64,000 bases of DNA from a bacterium (GCA_919901855.1 CAKKQC010000037.1:14691-78690), one strand, 5' to 3'. Shown: positions 14,033-23,440, counted from the stretch's first letter. Notes: generated by a model not told the origin, from the letters alone. A program made the numbers and translations.

Positions 14033-16012
14033 GTGCCCCTCCTCCTGATCGCCCTCGCTATTCTCGTGTCCACCGGGCTCGCCGCGCTGGCGGCCGGCGG
14101 CAGGCGCGCGTGGGCGGTCAGGCTGGGAGCCGGGGGAGCCGTCGCGGCCTGCCTCGTCGGGCTCGTGCCCGCCATCCGGGCCGTCGCGGGAGCGCCCGAT
14201 GAGGCCCTGGATGTCGCCTGGTCCCTGCCGGGCGGCGCCTGCTCGCTGGGGCTGGACCCGCTCTCGGGATTCTTCCTCGCCGCGATCCTGGCGCTGGGCG
14301 CGCTCGCCGCCGTCTACGGCGCCGAATATCTCGCCCCCACGCCCGAGCGCCCGCGGGTCGGCGCGGCCTGGTGGTGGTACAACCTCCTGATCGCGTCGAT
14401 GGCGGTCGTCGTGTGCGCCCGGAACGCCGTGCTGTTCCTCATCGCGTGGGAGATCATGACCCTCGCCTCGTTCTTCCTCGTGGTCTGGGAGGACCACCGC
14501 GAGGATGCCCGGCGGGCCGGCTGGACGTACCTCGTCGCGGCGCACATCGGCACCGCGTGCCTCATCGGGTTCTTCGTGGGGCTCGGAGACACCGGGGGGC
14601 CGCTGGGGCTGGGGGCGGGCCACGCGCCCTCGCTTGGCGCCGGCTGGCTCTTCCTGCTCGCCCTCCTCGGATTCGGGGTCAAGGCGGGATTCATTCCCCT
14701 GCACGTCTGGCTGCCCGAGGCGCACCCGGCCGCGCCGTCCCACGTTTCGGCGGTGATGTCGGGCGTCATGATCAAGATCGGCATCTACGGGCTCCTGCGG
14801 GCGCTGACGCTCTTGGGGCCGGCGCCCGCCTCCTGGGGCTGGGTCCTGCTCGCGGTCGGGATCGTGTCCGGCATCCTCGGCGTGCTGAACGCGCTGGCCC
14901 AGCACGATCTCAAGCGGCTCCTGGCGTACCACAGCGTCGAGAACATCGGCATCATAGCGATGGGAATCGGGCTCGGCGTGATCGCGCAGGCGGCGGGCTG
15001 CCCGGCGGCGGCCGTGCTCGGGTACGCCGGGGGCCTGCTGCACGTCGCCAACCACGCGACGTTCAAGGGCCTCCTGTTCCTGGACACGGGGTCGGTCGTG
15101 CATGCGACCGGAACGCGGCACCTCGAGGACCTGGGCGGGTTGGCGAAGCGCATGCCGCGGACCGCCTTCACGTTCCTGGTCGGCGCGGTCGCGATCTCGG
15201 GGCTCCCGCCCCTGAACGGGTTCGTGAGCGAGTTCCTGATCCTGCTCGCCGCGTTCAGCCTCCTCACGGGAGGGGCCGGCTGGACGGTCGTGGCGGCGGT
15301 GGCCGCGATCGCCTCACTCGCCATGATCGGGACGCTGGCGACCGCGTGCTTCACGAAGGCCTTCGGGGTCGTGTTCCTGGGCGAGCCGCGATCGGATCAC
15401 GCGCGGCGGGGCCACGACCCGGCGCCCGCGATGCAGCTCCCGTCGATGGTCCTGGCCGCTCTGTGCGTGGCCGGCGGGCTGGGCGCTCCCTGGGTCGTCG
15501 GCTGGCTGGCCGCGCCCGTCGGCGTCCTCGCTGCGGGCGCCGGGCTGCCGGTCGGGGCCGTGCTCGCGGATACGGCCGGCCTCCTCGCCGTCGTGGCCGG
15601 GGCTGGGGCGGCGTTCCTGGCGCTGGCCGGGGCCGCGGCCTATGCGCGGCGGCGCCTCCTCACGGGCCGGTCCGTGACCGGGGACGCCACGTGGGGCTGT
15701 GGCTACGCCGCGCCGACGGCGCGGATGCAGTACACGGCCTCGTCGTTCGCCGCGCCGCTGGTCAAGTACTTCAACTCCGTGCTCGGCACCCGGAAGGCCC
15801 ACGGGGCGGTCACCGGGTACTTCCCGCGGCACGGGAGCTTCAGCACGGGCGCGCCGGACCTGTTCGCGACGCGCCTCCTCGCCCCGACCTTCCGGGGGGT
15901 GTCGGGCCTGCTGGGCCGGTTGCGCGGGATGCAGGCGGGCCGGGTCCAGCTCTACGTGGCGTACGTCGCCGCGATGCTGGTCGCGCTCCTGCTGTGGGAG
16001 GGCCGCCGATGA
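14033..16012 (+). CDS. Hydrogenase-4 component B-like / NuoL-type proton-pumping subunit (Ehr complex)
   Basis: A 659-residue antiporter-like membrane subunit with about fifteen TM helices. The family core is visible in WEIMTLASFFLVVWE, KAGFIPLHVWLPEAHPAAPSHVSAVMSGVMIKIGIYG and LKRLLAYHSVENIGII, with the Lys/His/Glu residues that form proton channels in NuoL/M/N and HyfB. It is the first gene of a six-gene operon; the GTG start lies 12 bases after the paired hairpins. The C-terminal ~200 residues are HyfB-like, with CGYAAPTARMQYTASSFAAP. Confidence 0.9.
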   Translation: MPLLLIALAILVSTGLAALAAGGRRAWAVRLGAGGAVAACLVGLVPAIRAVAGAPDEALDVAWSLPGGACSLGLDPLSGFFLAAILALGALAAVYGAEYLAPTPERPRVGAAWWWYNLLIASMAVVVCARNAVLFLIAWEIMTLASFFLVVWEDHREDARRAGWTYLVAAHIGTACLIGFFVGLGDTGGPLGLGAGHAPSLGAGWLFLLALLGFGVKAGFIPLHVWLPEAHPAAPSHVSAVMSGVMIKIGIYGLLRALTLLGPAPASWGWVLLAVGIVSGILGVLNALAQHDLKRLLAYHSVENIGIIAMGIGLGVIAQAAGCPAAAVLGYAGGLLHVANHATFKGLLFLDTGSVVHATGTRHLEDLGGLAKRMPRTAFTFLVGAVAISGLPPLNGFVSEFLILLAAFSLLTGGAGWTVVAAVAAIASLAMIGTLATACFTKAFGVVFLGEPRSDHARRGHDPAPAMQLPSMVLAALCVAGGLGAPWVVGWLAAPVGVLAAGAGLPVGAVLADTAGLLAVVAGAGAAFLALAGAAAYARRRLLTGRSVTGDATWGCGYAAPTARMQYTASSFAAPLVKYFNSVLGTRKAHGAVTGYFPRHGSFSTGAPDLFATRLLAPTFRGVSGLLGRLRGMQAGRVQLYVAYVAAMLVALLLWEGRR

Positions 16013-16929
16013 CGCTCCTGGCTTCCGCGTTCGTATACCTGGCCGGGCTGGTGCTGGCGCCGGGCCTGCCGGGGATCGTGAACCGCGTCAAGGCGGCAAT
16101 GGCGGGCCGGAAGGGCGTCCCGACGCTCCAGCTCTACGCGGATCTTGCCAAGCTGCTCCGCAAGGGAGCCGTGTACAGCCGGACGACGACCTGGGTCTTC
16201 CGCTTCGGTCCCGTGGCCGGGCTCGCGGCGGTGCTGGTCGCGCTGGCGCTGGTGCCGGCCGGGGGCGTGGCCGCGCCGGTGTCGTTCTCGGGGGACCTGA
16301 TCCTGTTCGCCGGCCTCTTCGCCGTCATGCGGATGGCGACGATGCTGGCCGCGCTGGACACGGGATCGAGCTTCGAGGGGATGGGGGCCAGCCGGGAGGC
16401 CGCGTTCGCCGTGTTCGCCGAGCCGGCGCTGCTCGTCGCGCTGGCCGCGATCGTGCGGGTCACGGACTCGCTCTCGCTGAGCGGCGCCGCCGCGGCCGCG
16501 GGCTCCGGCCTCTGGGGACACGCCGCCGCGCCGGTCAGCCTGGCCTGCGCCGCGCTCTTCGTGGTCCTGCTGGCCGAGAACGCGCGGGTGCCCGTGGACG
16601 ACCCCAACACGCACCTGGAACTCACGATGATCCACGAGGTCATGGTGCTCGACCACGGGGGCCCCGACTTCGCGCTGATCCAGTACGCGTCAGCGCTCAA
16701 GCTGTGGGCCGGATCGGCCCTGATCGTGTCCCTGCTGCCCTGCCGCACCGGGAACCCGTGGATCGACCCCGTAATCTTCCTGGCCGGCATGGCCGGGGCC
16801 GGCGTCCTGGTCGGGCTCGTCGAGTCCTTCCTCGCCCGGCTGAAGATGTCCCGGGTGCCGCACATGCTCGTGGGGGCGATGGCGCTCGCGATCCTGGCGC
16901 TCGTGATGGGGAGGACGGGCCGTGGCTGA
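16009..16929 (+). CDS. Hydrogenase-4 component C-like / NuoH-type membrane anchor
   Basis: A 306-residue protein with about eight TM helices, homologous to complex I subunit NuoH and HyfC/HycD, which links the peripheral arm to the proton-pumping module. Family motifs include GIVNRVKAAMAGRKGVPTLQ near the N-terminus and ARVPVDDPNTHLELTMIHE around residue 185-205, matching the quinone-site loop of NuoH. ATG overlaps the previous stop (ATGA). Confidence 0.9.
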   Translation: MTLLASAFVYLAGLVLAPGLPGIVNRVKAAMAGRKGVPTLQLYADLAKLLRKGAVYSRTTTWVFRFGPVAGLAAVLVALALVPAGGVAAPVSFSGDLILFAGLFAVMRMATMLAALDTGSSFEGMGASREAAFAVFAEPALLVALAAIVRVTDSLSLSGAAAAAGSGLWGHAAAPVSLACAALFVVLLAENARVPVDDPNTHLELTMIHEVMVLDHGGPDFALIQYASALKLWAGSALIVSLLPCRTGNPWIDPVIFLAGMAGAGVLVGLVESFLARLKMSRVPHMLVGAMALAILALVMGRTGRG

Positions 16930-17557
16930 CGCCCTGCTCGTCCTCATCGTCCTCGTCAACCTCTCCCTGCTCGGGGGGCGGCGCATCGCCGGGTGCATCG
17001 GCCGTGTCGCGGTCCAGGGGCTGGCGGTCTCGGTCTGTGCGCTGGTCGCGGAGCGCGCGCCCCATCCCGGCCGGCTGCTCCTGCTCGCCGCGCTGGGGGT
17101 GGCGGTCAAGGGGCTGCTCGTGCCCTGGCTGCTGCGCCGCGCGATGAAGACCGCCGAGGTCGTCGAGGAGACCCGGCCGCCGGTGGGGTTCACGGCGTCG
17201 ACCGTGATCGGGCTGGCGCTCCTCGGCGTCGCCTTCGTGGTCGCCGGACGCCTGCCGGCCGTGGATCCGGGCCTGCCGCCGCTCATGCTGCCGGTGGCGT
17301 TCACGACCATGCTCAGCGGGCTGTTGCTGGTCATCGTGCGCAAGACGGCCCTGTTGCAGGTGATCGGCTACCTGATGATGGAGAACGGCATCTTCATGGC
17401 CGGGATCGCGCTCGTGTCCGGCATCCCGTGGCTGGTCGAGCTGGGCGTCCTCCTGGACGCGGCGACCGCGGTGCTGGTGATGTCCGCCGTGATCGGCCAC
17501 ATCAGCCGGGTGTTCGACCACGTGGACATGGACCGGCTGAGGAACCTGCAGGGATGA
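16922..17557 (+). CDS. Hydrogenase-4 component E-like / NuoK-like subunit
   Basis: A 211-residue protein with about six or seven TM helices, matching HyfE. The C-terminal half resembles NuoK, with ENGIFMAGIALVSGIPWLVELGVLLD and TAVLVMSAVIGHISR. The GTG start overlaps the preceding gene by 8 bases, and its own stop overlaps the next ATG. Part of the membrane arm. Confidence 0.85.
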   Translation: MADALLVLIVLVNLSLLGGRRIAGCIGRVAVQGLAVSVCALVAERAPHPGRLLLLAALGVAVKGLLVPWLLRRAMKTAEVVEETRPPVGFTASTVIGLALLGVAFVVAGRLPAVDPGLPPLMLPVAFTTMLSGLLLVIVRKTALLQVIGYLMMENGIFMAGIALVSGIPWLVELGVLLDAATAVLVMSAVIGHISRVFDHVDMDRLRNLQG

Positions 17558-19041
17558 CGCCCCCGGCGCCCGATCTCGTGACGGGGCTGCTGCTGGCGGT
17601 CCCCCTGGCGGGCGCCGCTGCGGCGCAGCTGGCGCGGACCGCGCGGGGGATGCTTATGTCCGTCGTGGGGGGGGCGGTAGCCACGTGCGCTCTCGCGGCG
17701 GCGGCCGTCTGGCTCGTGTGGACGGGGGGCCCGGTCCAGGCGGCCGGGGGCTGGTTCCTGCTGGACCCGCTGGCGACCTACCATCTCGCCGTCATGGGCC
17801 TGGTCCTGCTCATGAGCAGCCTGTTCGCCGTCGACTACTTCGACGACGAGATCCGCCGGGGGGCGCTGGGGCTTCCCGCCGTCCGGCTCTTCGCCGTCCT
17901 CTGGTCCGGGTCCGTCGCCGCGATGACCCTCGTGCTGGTGTCCAACAGCGTGGGGCTGATGTGGGTGGGGCTGGAGGCCACGACCCTGCTGACGGCGTTC
18001 CTCATCTGCCTGCACCGCGACAAGGGGTCGCTCGAGGCCACGTGGAAGTACATCCTGATCTGCTCCGTCGGGATCGCGCTCGCGTTCATGGGGACGATCC
18101 TGGTCGCGGCGGCGGCCCCGCGGGGCGAGTTCGGCGGCGCCGGCGTCCTGTCGTGGACCCGGCTCGTGGCGCTCGGCCCCGCGCTGGACCCCGCGCTGGT
18201 CCGGCTCGGGTTCATCTTCCTCCTGGTGGGGTACGGCACCAAGGCTGGGCTCGCCCCCATGCACACGTGGCTGCCGGACGCGCACAGCCAGGCCCCCGCG
18301 CCCGTGTCCGCGCTCTTCTCCGGGTTCATGATCAACACCGGGCTCTACTGCCTCATGCGGTACCTGGCGATCCTGGCCGGTACCCCCGCTTCGGGGGCGT
18401 GGGCCCGGGGCCTGCTCGTCTTCCTGGGCCTCGTCTCCCTCGTGACGGCGGCGGCGTTCATCCTGTTCCAGCGCAGCCTCAAGCGGCTGCTCGCGTACTC
18501 GGGCGTCGAGCACATGGGGATCATCGCGCTCGGTCTCGGGCTCGGCGGGCTGGGCACCGTCGGCGCGCTGTGGCACGTGCTGAACCACTCCCTGGCCAAG
18601 ACGTTCGCCTTCTGCGCGGCCGGCCGGATGGGACAGCTCTACGGGTCGCACGACATGGACCGGATGAAGGGCACGCTCCGGGCCGCGCCGGTCTGGGGGA
18701 CGGGGCTCTGGGTCAGCTTCCTCGCCCTGCTCGGGGTGGCCCCCTTCGCGCTCTTCATGAGCGAGTTCACGATCTTCCGGGGGGCGCTCCAGGCGCGCGC
18801 GTTCTGGCCGGCCGGGATATTCCTGGGCGCGGTGGCGGTCGTGTTCGTGGGGGCGTCGCGGCACGCGATCGCGATGGCATTTGGGTCTTCCCCGGACCGG
18901 GAGCTGGATGAGCGCGCCGGGGTGAGGGCCCGGGTGCTGGTCTGGGGCGCCATCGCGGGCCTGCTCGGGCTCGGGCTGTGGCTGCCCGGCCCGCTCGCGC
19001 GGATGCTGGCCGAGGCGGCGCGGGTGCTGGAGGGCGGATGA
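17554..19041 (+). CDS. Hydrogenase-4 component F-like / NuoN-type proton-pumping subunit
   Basis: A 495-residue antiporter-like subunit with about fourteen TM helices. Key segments are VGLEATTLLTAFLICLHRDK, YGTKAGLAPMHTWLPDAHSQ and LKRLLAYSGVEHMGIIALG, plus SLAKTFAFCAAGRMGQ, all typical of HyfF. Glu and Lys residues of the proton path are retained. ATG overlaps the previous stop (ATGA). With the 14033 gene this gives two pumping modules, as in hydrogenase-4 and Ehr-type complexes. Confidence 0.9.
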   Translation: MTPPAPDLVTGLLLAVPLAGAAAAQLARTARGMLMSVVGGAVATCALAAAAVWLVWTGGPVQAAGGWFLLDPLATYHLAVMGLVLLMSSLFAVDYFDDEIRRGALGLPAVRLFAVLWSGSVAAMTLVLVSNSVGLMWVGLEATTLLTAFLICLHRDKGSLEATWKYILICSVGIALAFMGTILVAAAAPRGEFGGAGVLSWTRLVALGPALDPALVRLGFIFLLVGYGTKAGLAPMHTWLPDAHSQAPAPVSALFSGFMINTGLYCLMRYLAILAGTPASGAWARGLLVFLGLVSLVTAAAFILFQRSLKRLLAYSGVEHMGIIALGLGLGGLGTVGALWHVLNHSLAKTFAFCAAGRMGQLYGSHDMDRMKGTLRAAPVWGTGLWVSFLALLGVAPFALFMSEFTIFRGALQARAFWPAGIFLGAVAVVFVGASRHAIAMAFGSSPDRELDERAGVRARVLVWGAIAGLLGLGLWLPGPLARMLAEAARVLEGG

Positions 19042-20513
19042 GCACGACGGGGCGGGAGCTGATGCCCGGCGAGGCGGTGCCGGTCGGGGAGATCCCGGTC
19101 GTATCCGCCGCGGCGTTCCGGAACGTCGTCATGGACCGGATCGGGCGGGGCGACTGGCTGGCGGCGCTGTTCGGCCATCCCGTGAACGGCTCCGTCCGGG
19201 TCACGGCCATCCTCGCGTGTCCGCGGTTCGGCGAGCTGCGCGCGGTCGCGTTCGACCCGGGCGCCTCCTACCCGGCGCTCACGCCCGAGTGCCTGGAGGC
19301 CCACTGGTTCGAGCGCGAACTGCACGAGCAATGGGGCGTGACTCCGGTGGGGCATCCGTGGCTCAAGCCGGTCCGTTTCACGACTCCGGGCGCCATTCCG
19401 GGCGTGACCGACTACTTCGCCGTCGCGGGGGAGGAGGTCCACGAAGTGGCCGTGGGGCCGGTCCACGCGGGCATCATCGAGCCGGGGCACTTCCGGTTCC
19501 AGTGCCACGGCGAGGACGTCCTGCACCTCGAGATCTCGCTTGGCTACCAGCACCGGGGCGTCGAGCGCGCTCTGGTCGGAGGCCCGAACGCGCGGACGAT
19601 CCACTACCTGGAGACCCTTTCAGGCGACGCGTCCGCGGGACATGCGACCGCGGGGGCCGAGGTCCTCGAGAGCCTGGCCGGGGTCCGGCCCTCCGACCGC
19701 TCTCTCGCGCTCCGGGCCGTCGGGCTCGAGCTCGAGCGGATGGCGAACCACACCGGTGACCTCGGGGCGCTCGCGGGCGACGTCGCGTTCCTGCCGACCG
19801 CCTCGTACTGCGGCCGGCTGCGCGGGGAGTTCCTGAACATGACCGCCATGATCTGCGGCAGCCGGCTGGGCCGCGGGCTCGTGCGGCCGGGCGGGGTCGG
19901 GTTCGATGTCACAGCGGAGTTGGTGCGTGACCTGCTCGGCCGGCTGGATCCGGCCATGCGCGAATTCACGGACTCGGTCCGGCTCCTGTTCGAGTCGCCG
20001 TCCGTGGTGGCGCGGTTCGAGCACCTGGGGACTCTCACCCGGCACGAGGCCGTGAAGATGGGGCTGGTCGGGCCGGCGGCCCGGGCCTCGGGCGTGGCGC
20101 GGGACGTGCGTTCCGATTTCCCCTCCGGCGCCTACCGCTGGATTCCCGTCCTGCTCGCGCTCAAGGAGTCCGGCGATGTCATGGCCCGGGCGCGCGTACG
20201 CTGGCAGGAGGTCCACCAGGCGGCGTCGTTCGTCCGGCAGGTGCTTTCCCGCCTGCCGGAAGGCGAGCCCTGGCGGCCCGTCCGCGGCCTCCAGCCCGGC
20301 CGGCTGGCGGTGTCGCTGGTCGAGGGCTGGCGGGGCGCGATCTGCCACGTGGCGCTGACCGGCGACGAGGGCCGCATCGCCGCTTACAAGGTCGTGGACC
20401 CGTCGTTCCACAACTGGTTCGGGCTCGCGCGCGCGATGCGCCGCCAGCAGATCTCGGACTTCCCGGTGTGCAACAAGAGCTTCAACCTCTCGTATTGCGG
20501 GCACGACCTGTGA
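19038..20513 (+). CDS. NuoCD/HyfG-like large subunit lacking NiFe ligands (Ehr-type)
   Basis: A 491-residue fusion of a NuoC-like N-terminal domain (about 1-130, with HWFERELHEQWGV) and a NuoD/hydrogenase large-subunit domain (GHFRFQCHGEDVLHLEISLG, YQHRGVERAL, ELERMANHTGD). In true group 4 [NiFe] hydrogenases the active site has an N-terminal CxxC and a C-terminal CxxC. Here the first is replaced by LSGDASAGHATAG with no cysteine. The last is CNKSFNLSYCGHDL, where the two Cys are nine residues apart instead of two. So it cannot hold a NiFe centre of the usual kind; this marks the energy-converting hydrogenase-related (Ehr) group. The electron acceptor or donor is unknown. Confidence 0.85.
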   Translation: MSTTGRELMPGEAVPVGEIPVVSAAAFRNVVMDRIGRGDWLAALFGHPVNGSVRVTAILACPRFGELRAVAFDPGASYPALTPECLEAHWFERELHEQWGVTPVGHPWLKPVRFTTPGAIPGVTDYFAVAGEEVHEVAVGPVHAGIIEPGHFRFQCHGEDVLHLEISLGYQHRGVERALVGGPNARTIHYLETLSGDASAGHATAGAEVLESLAGVRPSDRSLALRAVGLELERMANHTGDLGALAGDVAFLPTASYCGRLRGEFLNMTAMICGSRLGRGLVRPGGVGFDVTAELVRDLLGRLDPAMREFTDSVRLLFESPSVVARFEHLGTLTRHEAVKMGLVGPAARASGVARDVRSDFPSGAYRWIPVLLALKESGDVMARARVRWQEVHQAASFVRQVLSRLPEGEPWRPVRGLQPGRLAVSLVEGWRGAICHVALTGDEGRIAAYKVVDPSFHNWFGLARAMRRQQISDFPVCNKSFNLSYCGHDL

Positions 20514-21271
20514 TCCGGACCCTGATCACCCGCTGGCGGCAAGGGCACCGGACGATCCGGTACCCCGACGCGCTGGCCGTCCTACCGGAGCGGTTCCGGG
20601 GCCTGCCGGCGATCGACTCCGCGCAGTGTCCCAACGGCTGTCGCGAGTGCGTGGACGCCTGCCCGACAGGTGCAGTCTCGGTGGAAGGGGGACACGTCCG
20701 CGTGCACCTGGGCCGGTGTCTGTTCTGTCCCGAGTGCGCGCAGGCCTGCCCGCACGGCGCGATCGGCTTCACCACCGACCACCGGCTCGCCGTGTCCGAT
20801 CCCCGGGATCTCCTGACGGACGGCCGGGAGTACCGGCTGGCCCGGCAACTGGACGAGGCGAGCATGCGCCTGTTCGGCCGGTCGCTCCGGCTGCGGCAGG
20901 TGAGCGCGGGCGGATGCGCCGGCTGCGAGGTGGAGACCAACGTCCTCGGGACGGTCGTGTTCGACCTGGGCCGGTTCGGAATCCAGTTCGTCGCGTCGCC
21001 GCGCCACGCGGACGGCCTGCTCGTCACCGGCCCCGTGACCCGGAACATGGCCGCCGCGCTCGAGAAGACGTACGCGGCCATCCCCACGCCCCGGATCGTT
21101 ATCGTCGTGGGCGCATGCGCGATCTCGGGCGGGCCGTATCGCGGCCACCCGGAGGCGCTCGACGGCGCCGCGTCCGTCGGCCCGGCCGTCCTGTACGTGC
21201 CGGGCTGTCCGCCCCACCCGCTCACGATCCTCGACGGCCTCCTCCGCCTCCTCGGCCGGATCGGATCCTAA
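20510..21271 (+). CDS. Fused ferredoxin plus NuoB-like small subunit of the Ehr complex
   Basis: A 253-residue fusion of what are normally two genes (HyfH/HycF and HyfI/HycG). The first ~95 residues are a dicluster ferredoxin with CPNGCRECVDACP (first gap CxxxC instead of CxxC) and CLFCPECAQACP. After a linker, the NuoB/small-subunit domain (about 120-250) keeps the proximal [4Fe-4S] ligands: GGCAGCEVE, VVGACAISGGPY and VPGCPPHP. So the electron-transfer chain to the large subunit is intact even though that subunit lacks NiFe ligands. The GTG start overlaps the large-subunit stop (GTGA). It is the last gene of the operon. Confidence 0.9.
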   Translation: MIRTLITRWRQGHRTIRYPDALAVLPERFRGLPAIDSAQCPNGCRECVDACPTGAVSVEGGHVRVHLGRCLFCPECAQACPHGAIGFTTDHRLAVSDPRDLLTDGREYRLARQLDEASMRLFGRSLRLRQVSAGGCAGCEVETNVLGTVVFDLGRFGIQFVASPRHADGLLVTGPVTRNMAAALEKTYAAIPTPRIVIVVGACAISGGPYRGHPEALDGAASVGPAVLYVPGCPPHPLTILDGLLRLLGRIGS

Positions 21272-21301
21272 GGTTCTGGAGTTGGCCTTCGCCTGACCTT
21301 G

Positions 21302-21316
21302 CCGCCGATGCGGCGG
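21302..21316. terminator. Short hairpin after the Ehr operon
   Basis: CCGCCG (21302-21307) and CGGCGG (21311-21316) face each other around ATG, 30 bases after the last Ehr gene. No T-run follows. The gap 21272-21364 has no gene. Confidence 0.3.
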
Positions 21317-21364
21317 TAGGGCCGTCCCAGGGTACCAAGCCGGGGAAAGGGCGACGGGGGTACC

Positions 21365-23440
21365 ATGATGGAGATGCTTCAGCTCACCCCTGGGCCGGAA
21401 GAGGCGCGACGCAACTCCGTGCCCTTAAATGCCGATTGCCGGAATGGGACGCCGTGGATCATCTTCTATGGGTGTTGGGTTGGATGGATCACCGTCTGCG
21501 CGTTTGCGGCCAGTGACGCGCTTCTTTTCAGCTACGTCCCGCCTCCGGCCGGCATCCTGAATGCATGTGTGCTGCGCAAGTACCCCAAGCAGGAAGACTT
21601 CTTCTGGTTCGGCGCGACGCTCATTGCGGGGATCGTCTTCGGATTGGGTTTCGGGTGCTTCCGGGCGGTTCTCCAGCATGCGGGCTGGAAAGGCGTCACC
21701 CGGTACTTCGCTCTTGGTACCGGTCTCTGCGCGTTGGCCGGGACGACGGTTCTTGCCATGTCGGTCAGAGGCGCGGGGTCGCCCGTCTTCTACCTCGGAT
21801 ATGCGGTGTCGCTCCTGGCGCCGTGGCTCGACCGGGCGATTCTTGCCCCGACAGAAGAGGTTCCCCGCGAAGGCGATTCCCATGGAACGATGTGGGCGAT
21901 CCGATGGCGTAACTGGGCACTCATAACGCTCGCGGTTTCCTCGTTGGTGATCTGGGATGGCTTCCAGGCGCATCGTCCTGTCGATGGTCTGCACGAAGGA
22001 GTCCATCTCCTCTATTACCAGAGTTGGAGAGCGGGGGACCTCCCGCATGTGACGGTCCGTGCCCAGTATGGACCGCTCTATACGTACAGCCTTCTTTGGT
22101 GGTTGCGGATGACAGGTCCCAGCATATCGACCGAGAGGATGTACTTCACGCTCGTTCAGATCCTGGGTACCTGGATACACCTCCTATTGCTCCGTGCCAT
22201 CTGTTCTTCGCCCTGGGTGCTCCTGGTCGGTAGTCTGGTGATGATCAGCCACTCCACCGCCATGGGCATTCAATTTGGCTGGGCGAATGCCCTGAGGACC
22301 GCGCTGGCGCTTGCTGCGGTCGTTCTATGCGGCCTGGGATGGGGGACGCGGGAGCGGCTTCGCTGGTCTCTCGTTGGGATGCTGCTGGCGGCCTCGCTCC
22401 TGTACAGCACCGAGTATGGCTTGGCTGCGATTCTCGGGTGCATGGTGATCCTGGCTCACGGGGCGATGTCGGGGGATCGCGAGAAGTCAGTGAAGGCATT
22501 CTCATGGATGGCTGTCGCGGGAAGCGTCTCGGCGGCGCTCGTCCTGGTCCTCATCTTCGGCGCGAAGGTGCCGGCGATGATCCGAAGCGAACTCGGTGGG
22601 AGCTATATCGGGTCCCGGTTGATGGGGCACGGGGTCATTCCGTTCAAGGCGTTCCCGTGGTTCGAAGGCCTGGACTTCGCCATCGCGAATCACAAGCTGA
22701 TCCTGGAGCTTGCGGCGATTTGGCTGCCGATGATGGGTGTTTCATTCTTCGTGCCCTGGATCATCTTGTCCCGGGGCGGGCTCGATGTGGCGCGGCGCCG
22801 CCTTTCGATCGGACTGGCAGTGGTCGCGGTTCTTGGGCAAGTGCCCGTCCTCGTGAGGCCCAATGTCCAGATAGCCATGTCCATGCCGCCGGTAATTCTC
22901 TTTGCTGTTGCCTGGTATGGGTGGGCGAGGCCCGGCGCTCTGGTGGCGCGAACCCTGGCGCTGCTCCTTGTCGTCAACAGCTTCCTGATCGGAGCGCCGC
23001 TCTGGCCGCTCATGGTGCAGAAGTACGCCTTGATGTACGCGCCAGTTGGCGAGACCGTGCCGGAGCTTCCCCGCCTGGGTGGCGTGACCGCATCGCCATT
23101 CACCTCGGTGGGCATGCGAGGGGCGGTGAAGATGATCGAGGATGCATGCGGGCCTGGCGGTCGGGTGTATGTCGCGGCGCCGGCCTATGCGCACCTGGTC
23201 TTCCTGGCTGATCGAGTGGGGATGCCGCCGTATCCGCTTGTTCAGCTGGCTCCATCGGCTCGGGACCGCGATCTCATCCTGAGCGTGCTCAAGTCCGCGC
23301 GTCCTCGCATGGCGTTGGTGACCCTAGAAGGTATCGATGTTCCTTTCGCCATGGAGCATCCGGACGAGTGGGAGTACATCCAACGCAACTACCGGATGGC
23401 CAGGAAAGTTGGCAGCCTGATGATCTTCATTCGCAAGTAG
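21365..23440 (+). CDS. Polytopic membrane protein, GT-C glycosyltransferase-like, AT-richer than its surroundings
   Basis: A 691-residue protein with about a dozen TM helices. A charged loop after an early TM (DGLHEGVHLLYYQSWRAG, then YGPLYTYSLLWWLRMTGP) resembles the acidic lumenal loop of GT-C type glycosyltransferases, and the C-terminal ~150 residues form a soluble domain. I do not recognise a named family. Its DNA is visibly less GC-rich, with many A/T third positions unlike its neighbours, which suggests later acquisition. ATGs at 21365, 21368 and 21374 are in frame; TACCAT (21361-21366) lies 7 bases before the last one, which would fit leaderless expression. It has no TPR tail, unlike the other GT-C-like proteins in the window. 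Confidence 0.6.
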   Translation: MMEMLQLTPGPEEARRNSVPLNADCRNGTPWIIFYGCWVGWITVCAFAASDALLFSYVPPPAGILNACVLRKYPKQEDFFWFGATLIAGIVFGLGFGCFRAVLQHAGWKGVTRYFALGTGLCALAGTTVLAMSVRGAGSPVFYLGYAVSLLAPWLDRAILAPTEEVPREGDSHGTMWAIRWRNWALITLAVSSLVIWDGFQAHRPVDGLHEGVHLLYYQSWRAGDLPHVTVRAQYGPLYTYSLLWWLRMTGPSISTERMYFTLVQILGTWIHLLLLRAICSSPWVLLVGSLVMISHSTAMGIQFGWANALRTALALAAVVLCGLGWGTRERLRWSLVGMLLAASLLYSTEYGLAAILGCMVILAHGAMSGDREKSVKAFSWMAVAGSVSAALVLVLIFGAKVPAMIRSELGGSYIGSRLMGHGVIPFKAFPWFEGLDFAIANHKLILELAAIWLPMMGVSFFVPWIILSRGGLDVARRRLSIGLAVVAVLGQVPVLVRPNVQIAMSMPPVILFAVAWYGWARPGALVARTLALLLVVNSFLIGAPLWPLMVQKYALMYAPVGETVPELPRLGGVTASPFTSVGMRGAVKMIEDACGPGGRVYVAAPAYAHLVFLADRVGMPPYPLVQLAPSARDRDLILSVLKSARPRMALVTLEGIDVPFAMEHPDEWEYIQRNYRMARKVGSLMIFIRK

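Noticed and set aside
19038-20513. Functional [NiFe] hydrogenase large subunit
   Set aside because: Both cysteine pairs that hold the NiFe centre are missing or mis-spaced, so only the Ehr-type label is supported.
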